From: Salinisphaera sp. LB1
GTDB taxonomy: Bacteria; Pseudomonadota; Gammaproteobacteria; Nevskiales; Salinisphaeraceae
Direction of reading: 5' to 3'
Length of the DNA: 64,000 nucleotides
NCBI RefSeq assembly: GCF_003177035.1
Contig: NZ_CP029488.1
Coordinates: forward strand, 2,790,001-2,854,000
Part shown: in pieces, positions 1 to 8,419 of the stretch
Layout: each line of letters starts with the position of its first letter
Numbering within the stretch: the first letter of the stretch is position 1
Notes under the pieces: generated by a model
The model's database searches: none
The model's input: only the letters and a program-made list of their open reading frames with translations
Told to the model about the DNA's origin: nothing
Position numbers and translations under genes: made by a program

Positions 1-1182
1 TTTATCGATCTCGATCAGTTCAAGAACGTCAACGACGCCGAAGGGCACACTGCTGGCGACCAACTGCTCAAGCATGCTGCCACACGAATTACCGGCGCGT
101 TGCACGAGGCCGATATCGCCGCGCGCTGGGGCGGCGATGAGTTCGTGGTACTGCTTTCCGATAGTCAGCAGATGGCGGACATTGACGGGCCGTGCGAGCG
201 TTTGATTGAGGGCCTGGGCGAAAATTTTGTGATCGGCTCGATCGAATATCACGTGGGCGCGAGTATCGGTATCGCGGTGTACCCGGACGACGGCGAAACC
301 ATCGAGGCCTTGCTGGCCAACGCAGATGCCGCGATGTACGAGGCCAAGGCCGCCGGGCGCGGCTGCTATGTTTTTTTCGAGCCACGAATGAATGAAGCCG
401 TGCGGCGCCGGGTTCAGCTCGAAACCGAATTACGCCAAGCAGTGGCACGCCAGGAGTTCTTTCTTGAATACCAGCCGCTCATCCGACCCGCGGACGGCGA
501 AGTCGGCGGTGCCGAGGCGCTGCTGCGCTGGTGCCACCCAACGCGCGGAATCGTTCCACCGGGGGAGTTCATCGCTGCACTTGAACAGACCGGACTCATC
601 GTCGAAGTCGGCGCCTGGGTGCTTGCCGAGGCATGCCGGCAAGTGGCTTCGGGGTTCACGCAAGACGGCCGCGCGCCGGATCAGGTCATGGTTAACGTAT
701 CGCCACGCCAGTTCTGGGCGTCGGATTTTGTGGCCACGGTCGATCGCGTATTGGCAGACAGTGGCGTCGATGCCTCGCGGCTGGAGATCGAAATCACGGA
801 AAATCTGCTGCTATCGGATCTCGATGCCGCCTGTGATGTGGCGGAGCAACTGCGCGCGCGGGGCCTACAGCTTGCGATGGACGATTTCGGTACCGGCTAT
901 TCGTCGCTCAGCTACCTGCGGCGTCTGCCGGTGGATACGGTCAAGATAGACCAAGCCTTCGCTACCGGCATTGAAATTACGGACAGCGAAGCGAGTACGG
1001 TTGTCCGTGCCATGATTGAGATGCTGCATGCGCTGAATCGACGTGTCGTGGTGGAAGGCATTGAGAATGAACAGCAGTTTGCCTTTGTTCGCGCGGCCGG
1101 CTGCGATCTGGCTCAGGGCTTCTACATGAGCCGCCCCGTCGCTCCCGAAGCTCTCTACGATTTCCAGCGTCCCGGGGCATGA
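1..1182 (+). CDS. GGDEF-EAL c-di-GMP protein, 5' end cut by the window
   Basis: The reading frame is open from base 1, so the N-terminus and any sensor domain lie outside the window. The visible part begins inside a GGDEF domain with RWGGDEF at 124-144. The position of the inhibitory RxxD site reads HEAD, so product inhibition is probably absent. An EAL domain follows: the EAL triplet is at 514-522, then MVNVSPRQF, ITENLL, the DDFGTGYSSL motif from 880, VKID, VEGIE and QGFYMSRP. All usual metal and catalytic residues of an active c-di-GMP phosphodiesterase are therefore present. The GGDEF core is also intact, so it may be bifunctional, or the GGDEF half may act as a GTP sensor. It is a cytoplasmic or membrane-anchored signalling enzyme; which cannot be told from this fragment. 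Confidence 0.93.
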   Translation, partial: FIDLDQFKNVNDAEGHTAGDQLLKHAATRITGALHEADIAARWGGDEFVVLLSDSQQMADIDGPCERLIEGLGENFVIGSIEYHVGASIGIAVYPDDGETIEALLANADAAMYEAKAAGRGCYVFFEPRMNEAVRRRVQLETELRQAVARQEFFLEYQPLIRPADGEVGGAEALLRWCHPTRGIVPPGEFIAALEQTGLIVEVGAWVLAEACRQVASGFTQDGRAPDQVMVNVSPRQFWASDFVATVDRVLADSGVDASRLEIEITENLLLSDLDAACDVAEQLRARGLQLAMDDFGTGYSSLSYLRRLPVDTVKIDQAFATGIEITDSEASTVVRAMIEMLHALNRRVVVEGIENEQQFAFVRAAGCDLAQGFYMSRPVAPEALYDFQRPGA

Positions 1183-1329
1183 TCTTGCGCCCAATCGCTG
1201 GCGCCGACGCGTACGGAACCTCGACAGGTCCTCGAGCCTATTTCAATAAGGCGACGCGGTCTGCGCATGCTCAGACCGGCCCTTCGGGGCGCTCGCCGCC
1301 CTGGAATAGGCGCTTAGGACGGCACTCAA

Positions 1330-2712
1330 TCAGCCGGTACGGCGCATCATTGGCGTATACAAGGCCGCGGCAATGATGAAGCCGGCCAGGAAGGTGATAT
1401 CCCCGATTTGGGGGGCTTGCCGCACGATCCAGCCGGTGAACATCTCCTGGTTGGAGAAAAGCAGGATGGAAATCGCCATGGCGAGGACCATGGCGACCGC
1501 ACCGGCCGCGCCGCGATGGCGGCGGTCGTAGAGCAGGCCATCGACGGCTTGACCGCCGCGCAGGATCTGGTCGGCGAAGATAACCCCCAGCCAGGGGCCG
1601 ATCCAGTAGGCGATGATCAGTAAAAACTGGGTGTATTCGTCGCCGGCGTCGCCGAGCGCCGACCACGCCAGCAAAAACCCGAGTGCGCCGAAAACCAGGG
1701 CGACGGCGGCCCGGCGCAACCGCAGCGGCAGGCGAATGCCGATGGTTAAAAAGGCCATGGCACCGGAATAGGTGTTCAGTATATTGGCGGCGATCGCGCC
1801 GATCGCGATCGCCAGCAGTGTCAGCCCGGCCACGGGCTGCGGCAGCTGGCTGGTGAAGGCGCCTGCCGGATTGCTCAGCGAGGTGCCGCCGGCGGTGACC
1901 GAGGCGGCGCCGGCGACCTCCATGACCAGGCAGGCGACAAACAGGCCGCTGCCGGCGAAAAGGCCGACCGCGCGCGGGCTCGTGTTGCGCGGCAGATAGC
2001 GGGTATAGTCGGCGGCATAGGGGTTCCAGCCGGCGCTGTAGCCGAAGGCCGTGCCGACCGTCAACAAAAAGGCACCCGGAACCGGGTGGGACGGGCTGCC
2101 GGGCTGTGCTTTGGCGAACAAGATAACGGCGGCGATAGCAAAGATCAGACCCAGCGCGAGCACGGCGTAGCGTTCAAAGGCTTGCACCAGATTGTGGCCG
2201 AAGAAAGCGATGGTGATCTGCAGGGCCACGATCAGGACCAGGCTGGCGAGGGTGGAAAGGCCGGTCAGGGCGTTCACAGCGAATGCCGCGCTCACGCTGT
2301 TGACGGCGAACCAGCCGATACCGGCGGTGACCGCCATGAGTGCCGAGGGCAGGAGGTTGCCCCAGTAGCCGAATGCGGCGCGTCCCAGCACCATTTGCGG
2401 GGCCCCGTAGCGTGGTCCGCGGGCCGATAGAAAACCGTGGGCGATGGCCCCGAGTCCGGTGCCCAGCGCCAGAGCGAGTACCGCCGACCAGAAAGAAAGG
2501 CCAAACACCGCGATCGCGAGCACGCCGATAAACGCGGTGGCGAATTCCAGATTCGGCGAGGCCCAGGTCCAGAAGAGTTGCAGCGGGCGGCCATGCCGCT
2601 CGCTGTCGGCGATGCGTTCGATGCCGCCGGGCTCGACGGCCAGGACCCGGTCGCCGTATTGGCCGGGGCGAAGAGGGCCGAGTTCGGTGTCGGCGTTGTG
2701 GAGATCGGTCAC
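1330..2712 (-). CDS. NCS1-family nucleobase:cation symporter
   Basis: A 460-residue polytopic membrane protein with about 12 hydrophobic segments. It has the NCS1 signature early on (GPRYGAPQM, then RAAFGYWGNLLP) and a later helix with NPYAADYTRYLP. The family imports cytosine, purines, allantoin, hydantoins or thiamine precursors with H+ or Na+; the substrate here cannot be named. The frame is open further upstream to 2889, but that extension is arginine/proline-rich and not NCS1-like. I therefore place the start at GTG 2712, preceded by GAGG. No catabolic gene is adjacent, so it looks like a stand-alone salvage transporter. Confidence 0.85.
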   Translation of the reverse strand: MTDLHNADTELGPLRPGQYGDRVLAVEPGGIERIADSERHGRPLQLFWTWASPNLEFATAFIGVLAIAVFGLSFWSAVLALALGTGLGAIAHGFLSARGPRYGAPQMVLGRAAFGYWGNLLPSALMAVTAGIGWFAVNSVSAAFAVNALTGLSTLASLVLIVALQITIAFFGHNLVQAFERYAVLALGLIFAIAAVILFAKAQPGSPSHPVPGAFLLTVGTAFGYSAGWNPYAADYTRYLPRNTSPRAVGLFAGSGLFVACLVMEVAGAASVTAGGTSLSNPAGAFTSQLPQPVAGLTLLAIAIGAIAANILNTYSGAMAFLTIGIRLPLRLRRAAVALVFGALGFLLAWSALGDAGDEYTQFLLIIAYWIGPWLGVIFADQILRGGQAVDGLLYDRRHRGAAGAVAMVLAMAISILLFSNQEMFTGWIVRQAPQIGDITFLAGFIIAAALYTPMMRRTG

Positions 2713-3261
2713 GGCAGCCTCGCGGCAGTGGCGGTCGGAACAGGAGAGGCGCAGCAAGTTTCGGGCCAGCGCGCCCGGCGGGTGGTGGCGTCCCGGTTGT
2801 ATACATGACCGTGGCGCGGAGGGCGGCAGGCGCGTCCGCCGCCGGCATGTCCGCCCGCCAGGCGCCGGCCCGGACAGGCATCGTCGCACGCCGGGCCGAA
2901 CCCGTCAGGCGAAGGCTTTGTATGCCTTGCTGTGCGTTTGTCGGAATCCGGCGGCATGTACACGCGTGTTGCCGCGGGTCCGCACGGATTGAGGCCATAC
3001 CAATAGGTCGGTTTTACCCGGCGTTGCTTTACGCTTGTCATGGGCGACAGTCTGCCATCGTTCGCGCGGTTGCCTGCAGTGTCCTGTAACTTCAATGTCC
3101 CGCCCTGTGGCCCGGGCGAGCGCCTCGAAGGGCGGGCCTGAGTGCAGGCCGCGTCGCCCTATTGGCATAGGCTTTCAAGCGAATGCTGCACGAATCTTCT
3201 AGCCCGCTGGGCCGGGGCCGGTTAGCTTGACCTGGATTTCCATGCCACACCATGTGCCGAG
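2713..3261. other. 549-bp intergenic region, no gene supported
   Basis: This is the divergent space between the NCS1 permease and the AraC regulator. Open frames here are short, arginine/proline-rich and without a recognisable domain. I found no riboswitch core (I looked for TPP-like elements because of the permease). The only notable string is GTGTCCTGTAAC at 3079-3090, identical to the tip of the MITE-like element near 29 kb. Confidence 0.5.
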
Positions 3262-4116
3262 ATGTCGCTCAAGTCCGCTACCGCCAACGACTGGGTCGAA
3301 CTGCGCCGCGATACCGAGACCGGCATCGAGACGCTGCGCGCCCATTTCGAAGGCCACGCCTACGATCCGCACTGGCACGATGTGTATCTCGTGGGGGCGA
3401 CCGAAGCCGGTGTGCAACAGTTCCGTTGCCGTGGGCGCCGCAATGTGAGTACGCCGGGGCAGGCGTTTCTGCTCACCCCGGGCGAGATTCACGATGGCGA
3501 TGCGCCGGAGGCCGCTGGTTTCACTTATCGCACGATGTACATTGAGCCGGCCTGGTTCGAAGGCTGGCTGGCCCGGCTGGTGGATGATGCGCCGTCGGCC
3601 GGGGAGCCCATGTTCGAGGCCACGCTGGCCAGCGATGCCCGGCTGGTGACGGCCATCGGCCGGGCGGTCGGCGCGCTGCACGACGCCGACCTGCGCATGG
3701 TGCGCCATGCCGCTCTCGACGATCTGTTGTTGGCCCTCGGCCGTCACGTCGACTGGCGCCTGGCCGATACGCGGGCCGACGATCCGCCGTCGCTGGCGGG
3801 CCGGGCGCGGGATTATCTGCATGCGCACGCAACCGACGACATCGGCCTGGACGATCTGGCCGATGCGCTCGGTGTGAGCCGGTTTCGCGCGACGCGCTTG
3901 TTCAAGGCCGCTTATGGCATGCCGCCGCATGCGTATCTCGTCCAGTTGCGGCTGGTTCGCGCCCGCCGTCGCTTGATGGCCGGCGAAGAGCCGGCCGAGA
4001 CCGCGGCCGCGCTCGGCTTCGCTGATCAATCGCATCTCGGGCGCTGGTTCCAGCGCGCCTATCGTCTGAGTCCGGCGGCGTATCGCCGGCGCTGCACGAA
4101 TATTCCAGACGCTTAG
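3262..4116 (+). CDS. AraC-family transcriptional regulator
   Basis: A 284-residue protein. The N-terminal ~130 residues form an AraC-type cupin ligand-binding domain (HWHD, then TPGEIHDG). The C-terminal ~100 residues carry two helix-turn-helix units (DIGLDDLADALGVSRFRATRLF, in part, and AAALGFADQSHLGRWF), the normal AraC/XylS DNA-binding pair. A LysE-type exporter follows about 100 bp downstream on the same strand. AraC plus LysE/RhtB is a recurrent pair in which the regulator controls the exporter, probably in response to an amino acid. The ligand is unknown. Confidence 0.88.
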   Translation: MSLKSATANDWVELRRDTETGIETLRAHFEGHAYDPHWHDVYLVGATEAGVQQFRCRGRRNVSTPGQAFLLTPGEIHDGDAPEAAGFTYRTMYIEPAWFEGWLARLVDDAPSAGEPMFEATLASDARLVTAIGRAVGALHDADLRMVRHAALDDLLLALGRHVDWRLADTRADDPPSLAGRARDYLHAHATDDIGLDDLADALGVSRFRATRLFKAAYGMPPHAYLVQLRLVRARRRLMAGEEPAETAAALGFADQSHLGRWFQRAYRLSPAAYRRRCTNIPDA

Positions 4117-4218
4117 CCGGGCCGCGGGCATCCTCGCCGAACGTTTTTGTTCGAGTCGAGAAGTCATGCGTGCATCGACAAGCCAGGGGCCGGAGATGCC
4201 GCGCCGGGCGCGGGCCTC

Positions 4219-4806
4219 ATGATCGGTTTCACACTGTTCGCCATCGTGGCGTCGTTTACCCCGGGGCCGACCAATATCCTGGTTATGGCGAGTAGCGCGC
4301 AGCGCGGGCTGGGCGCGACCATGCCGCTGGTGATGGGGGCGGCGCTGGGCGTGGCCGGCATGGTCTGGGCCGCCGGACTGGGCCTGGCCGCGCCGCTCGT
4401 CGCGTATCCGGCCATTCACCATGTACTGACTGCGATCGGCATGGGCTGGCTTGGGTGGCTGGCGTGGCAGCTGTTTCGCAGCGCTGGCGAGCCGGTGGCC
4501 GCCGACAGCACGCCCGAGGTCGCGCCCGGCCTGTTGACTGGCGCCGGCTTGCAACTGGTCAACCCCAAGGCCTGGATGATGGCGCTCGCCGTGGTCGGCG
4601 TATTCGCGCCCGGCGATACAGGTGCGGGCGGCGCGAGCCTGCGTGCCCTGGTGTTCCTAATTGTGGCGATGGCCGGCTTGGCCACCTGGGGCGTGCTGGG
4701 GCGCTATGGTATCGGCAGCCTGGGCCAGGCTCGCCATCGCCGCCTGTTCAATCGGGCGATGGCATTATTGCTGGTGGTCGCGGCCGGGTTGTCGATTCTG
4801 GTTTGA
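4219..4806 (+). CDS. LysE/RhtB-family amino-acid exporter
   Basis: A 195-residue membrane protein with about six hydrophobic helices. It shows the family start MIGFTLFAIVASFTPGPTN, and the SFTPGPTN loop is diagnostic of LysE/RhtB exporters. Later LQLVNPKAW matches the conserved NPK motif. I use ATG 4219 rather than an upstream TTG at 4147, because family alignment begins there and the extra 24 residues are not membrane-like. Such proteins export an amino acid or derivative (threonine, homoserine, cysteine, lysine and others). The adjacent AraC gene probably regulates it. Confidence 0.85.
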   Translation: MIGFTLFAIVASFTPGPTNILVMASSAQRGLGATMPLVMGAALGVAGMVWAAGLGLAAPLVAYPAIHHVLTAIGMGWLGWLAWQLFRSAGEPVAADSTPEVAPGLLTGAGLQLVNPKAWMMALAVVGVFAPGDTGAGGASLRALVFLIVAMAGLATWGVLGRYGIGSLGQARHRRLFNRAMALLLVVAAGLSILV

Positions 4807-4834
4807 GACGGCGTCCGGGCGCCGGGGTCCGTGT

Positions 4835-5524
4835 TTACGCCGATACGGCCGGCGGTTCGCCCGGCACGCACTGTACGAAGGTCACGACCGGCTTCAAGCG
4901 GTCCGGGTAGCCGGAGGCCTGGTACGCCGTCAGCGGCATGCCGAAGTCTGGACGATCGAATGGCCAGGGCGCGAATCGGATCACGCCGTCGGCTGCGATC
5001 TCGTAGCTGATCTCGGTCTCGTTGCGGGCGTCGCGATGGGCCGGGACCCGCACGCGGCGTGGTTCGCGATTCTCAAAACCCAGATCGAAGGCGACCGTAT
5101 CGCAAAACCGGGTGATGTGATCGGCCCGTTCGAAGTCGGCGTCTGAAAAAGGGGTTTCGCCGCGTCGATCCGCGATTGCTTCCTTCAACCGATTGACCAG
5201 CGCCTGAACCGCGGGCGTTTCCGGCGTGCCGATCAGGCGGCGCAGATGCCGTTTGGCCACCGCATCGGTGACTGGATCGTCGTGGCGCGTGGCCACGCCA
5301 CGCTCGGTGAGCGCATGCCATTCCGCATCGCCGTAGGCGCCGAGCGGGTGGTTGTCGAGCGGGCCGTAGTGCCAGTCGTGCAGGGCAACGCCGCGGGCGA
5401 ATGCCTCGAAGTCGAGCGCGGGGCGGTCGAAGTGCGCGTTGCCCCAGTGCATCGCGAGCAGACCGCTGAAAAGCGAATGCTCGAGCTGCGGCAGGATGCG
5501 GTCGCGATGGCGGGATCGGAACAT
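4835..5524 (-). CDS. DUF3891-family protein
   Basis: A 229-residue soluble protein. It has the DUF3891 pattern: HSLFSGLLAMHWG near the N-terminus, a histidine/aspartate-rich HDWHYGP segment, and FCDTVAFDLGFEN in the C-terminal half. The conserved His and Asp residues recall an HD-type fold, but no reaction is established for the family. Start chosen at ATG 5524, where family similarity begins; the frame continues upstream without recognisable content. It is convergent with the LysE gene, with a 28-bp gap. Confidence 0.65.
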   Translation of the reverse strand: MFRSRHRDRILPQLEHSLFSGLLAMHWGNAHFDRPALDFEAFARGVALHDWHYGPLDNHPLGAYGDAEWHALTERGVATRHDDPVTDAVAKRHLRRLIGTPETPAVQALVNRLKEAIADRRGETPFSDADFERADHITRFCDTVAFDLGFENREPRRVRVPAHRDARNETEISYEIAADGVIRFAPWPFDRPDFGMPLTAYQASGYPDRLKPVVTFVQCVPGEPPAVSA

Positions 5525-5729
5525 GGGCGGACTCGGGCGCGGCGCGCGACGGGGCCAATGGCCCGACGATAACGTGTCGTGCCCGCGCTGTGCAGGGCGG
5601 GGGCGGCACTCGACCAATTAACGACACACCAATCGCGATCCCGACGTGAATTTGTCAACGGTATCGCCGATATTGGCTGAAAATAAGTGTATTCCACATA
5701 GAGCGGCTAGCGCCCTTAGTGAAACCATC

Positions 5730-6956
5730 ATGATCGGGGATTCAATCAGGCGTGGCTACGCCGCGCTGGTCCGTTGGCTCGGGCAGTTCAGCTTGCGGTT
5801 CGAGCCGGCTCTGGAGGCCGAATTCGAGCGCGCGACCGTGCGTGCCCGGCGCTATCGGTTCCGACGTATCGGCTATTTGCAGCTGGCGATGACCCATCTC
5901 GGGGCGGTCGGGCTGTATGTACTGCTCGACAACGCGGCGGTCGTGATTCTCGCCACGCTGGCCGTCGATCTGTTCAGCCTCGGTTGCTTTGTCATCCTGC
6001 GACGCAAGCCCGATGTATTCGTGCGCGAAAGCGTGATGATGGCGGGGGTTCTGTGCTGGGTGCTCATGGCCGAAACCGTGAGTCTGTATGCCGAGCCGCG
6101 TTATCTGTGGATCATCCAGACCGCCATCGCCTTGCAGCCGTTTCTGATGGCCGCCGGCATCCAGCTGCGTTTCCCTTATTGTGTGGTGGGCTGCATCGCG
6201 ACTGTGGCCACGGTGGTCGTCGGCAACGCGCTGTTTACGCATGCGGCGCCGAGCGAGCAGTTGTGGATGGCGCTGGTGCAAACCGTGGCCGCGATCTATG
6301 CGTTGTTCGGTTGCTGGCGGTTGGAAGAACGCGAGCGCGCGAATTATCGGGCGATCCGCGAGAGCGAACGCAATGCACGCGACCTGGATCGTGCAAACGC
6401 CCATCTCGCCCGGCTGACCCATCACGATGAGATGACCGGTGTGCTGAATCGCCGCGGCTTGCGGCGCGCGCTGGCCAAGGCGCCCGGCGCGCGCGTCGCG
6501 GTGCTGGTCGATGTCGATTATTTCAAACGCTACAACGATCATTATGGTCATCTTGCGGGCGATCGGTGTCTGTGTCAGGTCGCCGACTGTCTGAGCGATG
6601 CGCTGGCGCCCGGTGGCGACTTGTTGGCGCGCTGGGGTGGCGAAGAGTTCCTGGTGATCGTCGATACCGATCGGTCCGAGGTGGGGGCCGAACGTGGCGA
6701 GCGGGTGCGGGCGGCGGTTCGCGCGCTGGGTATCGCCCACGAAGCGTCGCCGGTGGGCGCGGTGGTGAGTATTTCGGCCGGCTATGCGGTAGGGCCCCGG
6801 GATGCGAGCGCCAACCTCGACGAATGGGTGCATCGTGCCGACCAGGCGCTTTATTCGGCCAAGCAGGCCGGGCGTAATTGCGTTCGTGGTTGGCCGCAGG
6901 GCCGTAGGGCGGCCGGCCCGGAAAGACGGGACCGGTTCGGCAGCGAACCGCTTTGA
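5730..6956 (+). CDS. Membrane-bound diguanylate cyclase (GGDEF)
   Basis: A 408-residue protein. Residues ~50-205 contain about five to six hydrophobic segments forming a membrane sensor region. A short linker rich in Glu and Arg follows, then a C-terminal GGDEF domain with RWGGEEF at residues 301-307, the active-site signature for making c-di-GMP from two GTP. The RxxD inhibitory site reads PGGD, so the key arginine is missing. Start placed at ATG 5730; the frame is open upstream to 5646 but the extra residues are not conserved-looking. It stands alone and is convergent with the DUF4396 gene. Confidence 0.88.
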   Translation: MIGDSIRRGYAALVRWLGQFSLRFEPALEAEFERATVRARRYRFRRIGYLQLAMTHLGAVGLYVLLDNAAVVILATLAVDLFSLGCFVILRRKPDVFVRESVMMAGVLCWVLMAETVSLYAEPRYLWIIQTAIALQPFLMAAGIQLRFPYCVVGCIATVATVVVGNALFTHAAPSEQLWMALVQTVAAIYALFGCWRLEERERANYRAIRESERNARDLDRANAHLARLTHHDEMTGVLNRRGLRRALAKAPGARVAVLVDVDYFKRYNDHYGHLAGDRCLCQVADCLSDALAPGGDLLARWGGEEFLVIVDTDRSEVGAERGERVRAAVRALGIAHEASPVGAVVSISAGYAVGPRDASANLDEWVHRADQALYSAKQAGRNCVRGWPQGRRAAGPERRDRFGSEPL

Positions 6957-6958
6957 AT

Positions 6959-6996
6959 GGCGCTGGCCATGCGGCGATGCGGGCACGGCCAGCGCC
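6959..6996. terminator. Inverted repeat between convergent genes
   Basis: A perfect 10-bp inverted repeat (GGCGCTGGCC at 6959-6968, GGCCAGCGCC at 6987-6996) fills the gap between the diguanylate cyclase and the convergent DUF4396 gene. No T-tract follows on either strand, so termination is plausible but not certain. Confidence 0.4.
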
Positions 6997-7007
6997 CGTA
7001 TCGTGCT

Positions 7008-7736
7008 TCACATGCCGTGTTTTATGCCGCGGTCGATCAACCACCAGTTGGCCGGATAGGCGGTGGCAAAGCCTATGGCCATGGCGATCTGCATCATGAA
7101 CCAGAACACCGCCGAGCCGGCGTCGGGTTCTTGTGGCAGAAGCACGAGCGAGGCCAATGCCATCCACCCGTACATGCCGATCTGGAAGGCGATCAATGAC
7201 AGCGTATCGGCCTTGACAGCGTTGACGAGCGCCTTGACCGGGTTGGTCTCGCCCATGCTCATGGCCGGCAGGAACTGGAACAGGATGCCGAACAGATAGG
7301 CGGCCACGAACTCGGCGGTGAAATGTCCGAGCAGGGTGGAGCCGAGCACGGTGAAGCCGGTCAGCGCCACGACCGGAATGGCTACCGAATCACCCAGCGT
7401 ACAGCCGCCGCCGCAGTGGGTCACACCGACGAACACGCTCTGCCAATGGGGCTTGGGTGCGTGATGATGACCGCCGCCGCCATCGTCGCCATGGCCGTGA
7501 CCGTGATGCGAATCGTGATGCGCGTGAGCGTGGCCGCCGCCGCGCGGCATGCCGTCGGGTTGGCCCATCGCCTTGTAAATCCACCAGCCGACGACCGGGA
7601 AATACAGGCCGGTGATCGGCCAGGTGACGTTCATGACGTTCATGTGCTGCGGGCGTTGATAACAATCGATCGCGATGGCGGCGCCGGTGACGATTCCCAG
7701 CGCGATGACGATCCAGGACAGGGCAGTGAGTGTCAT
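7008..7736 (-). CDS. DUF4396 membrane protein with histidine-rich loop
   Basis: A 242-residue integral membrane protein. Two N-terminal helices are followed by a His-rich loop at residues ~66-97 (runs such as HAHAHHDSHHGHGHG), then THCGGGCTLGD, the hallmark of DUF4396, and about four more helices. The His-rich loop and the CGGGC motif suggest contact with a transition metal. The gene is divergent from the copper operon that starts 160 bp away, which supports, but does not prove, a role in metal handling. No transport reaction has been established for the family that I know of. Confidence 0.75.
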   Translation of the reverse strand: MTLTALSWIVIALGIVTGAAIAIDCYQRPQHMNVMNVTWPITGLYFPVVGWWIYKAMGQPDGMPRGGGHAHAHHDSHHGHGHGDDGGGGHHHAPKPHWQSVFVGVTHCGGGCTLGDSVAIPVVALTGFTVLGSTLLGHFTAEFVAAYLFGILFQFLPAMSMGETNPVKALVNAVKADTLSLIAFQIGMYGWMALASLVLLPQEPDAGSAVFWFMMQIAMAIGFATAYPANWWLIDRGIKHGM

Positions 7737-7810
7737 AAGCGGTTGATCCTTATCCAGTCGAGCCCAGATTCAATACCGGGATCGCGGCGCCGTTTCCACG
7801 GTCGCACGAT

Positions 7811-7839
7811 TTGACGATGCCCGGCAGCGGGCATAAGCT
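7811..7839 (+). promoter_or_regulatory. Promoter of the copZ-csoR-copA operon
   Basis: A -35 box TTGACG (7811-7816) and a -10 box TAAGCT (7834-7839) are separated by 17 bp. The predicted start near 7846 lies just upstream of the CsoR-like operator, so the repressor would sit over the start site and early transcribed region. Confidence 0.6.
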
Positions 7840-7850
7840 TTGTATTGAGC

Positions 7851-7873
7851 ATACCCCACCCCCGGAGGGGTGG
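7851..7873. promoter_or_regulatory. CsoR-like operator
   Basis: A perfect 7-bp inverted repeat CCACCCC-N4-GGGGTGG (7856-7873), preceded by ATACC, closely resembles GC-rich CsoR operators described in other bacteria. It lies between the promoter and copZ, and a CsoR-family gene is the second gene of the operon, so autoregulation is the simple reading. Confidence 0.7.
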
Positions 7874-7894
7874 ATCAAGCCAAGGAGAACCCGT

Positions 7895-8095
7895 ATGACA
7901 CGACTCAGGATTGAAGGCATGAGTTGTCAGCATTGCGTGGCGGCTGTCAACGAGGCGCTGGCCGAGGTCGACGGCGTGGAACGCGTGGTGCAGGTCGATC
8001 TGGATTCCGGTGTGGCCGAAGTCGAGGGCGACGCGGATACGCAGGCGTTGCTGGCCGCGGTGCGCGAGGAAGGCTACGAAGCCACGATGGCGTAA
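7895..8095 (+). CDS. copZ: CopZ-like copper chaperone (HMA domain)
   Basis: A 66-residue protein that is a single heavy-metal-associated domain. It has the metal-binding loop GMSCQHC (Cys11, Cys14) near the N-terminus, the usual place, and the typical VDGVERVVQVDL and EEGYEA segments. It would carry Cu(I) in the cytosol and hand it to CopA. The AAGGAG ribosome site (7882-7887) fixes ATG 7895 as the start. The stop codon overlaps the csoR start (TAATG), so the two are translationally coupled. Confidence 0.9.
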   Translation: MTRLRIEGMSCQHCVAAVNEALAEVDGVERVVQVDLDSGVAEVEGDADTQALLAAVREEGYEATMA

Positions 8096-8397
8096 TGGCC
8101 GATACCACCCAGCAGCCTTGTAATCATCTGGCGATCGAGCCGGGCGTGCGCGAGGACGCCACGGCCCGGCTGCGATCGATTCGCGGCCACGTCGACGGCG
8201 TGTTGCGCATGCTCGAGCGCGACGACGTCTACTGCGTCGACGCCCTCAAGCAGATCAAGGCGGTGCAGGGCGCGCTCGCCAAGACCGGCGATCTGATCCT
8301 GCGCGGTCATCTCAAGCATCACGTGGTCACCGCCCATGAGCGTGGCGACGAGGACGCCATCGTCGCGGAATTGATGGACGTTCTGAAATACCGTTGA
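8095..8397 (+). CDS. csoR: CsoR-family metal-sensing repressor, C-H-H ligand set
   Basis: A 100-residue all-helical protein of the CsoR/RcnR/FrmR family (former DUF156), with the core RLRSIRGHVDGVLRML. In copper-sensing CsoR the Cu(I) ligands are Cys-His-Cys. Here the aligned residues are Cys47, His72 and His76, so the third cysteine is histidine, as at the same position in nickel/cobalt sensor RcnR. Context (copZ before, copA after, CsoR-like operator upstream) argues for copper. The start overlaps the copZ stop. The protein is expected to bind the operator as a tetramer and release on metal binding. Confidence 0.85.
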   Translation: MADTTQQPCNHLAIEPGVREDATARLRSIRGHVDGVLRMLERDDVYCVDALKQIKAVQGALAKTGDLILRGHLKHHVVTAHERGDEDAIVAELMDVLKYR

Positions 8398-8419
8398 TTC
8401 AACGACAGCCGAGGGCGGC

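Noticed and set aside
2713-3261. Riboswitch upstream of the NCS1 permease
   Set aside because: I looked for thiamine-type core motifs in the leader and found none.
3199-4554. 451-codon open frame on the minus strand
   Set aside because: It covers the AraC regulator and half of the LysE gene in antisense; composition is Arg/Gln/His-rich and no family is recognisable.
5742-6986. 414-codon open frame on the minus strand
   Set aside because: Antisense shadow of the diguanylate cyclase gene.
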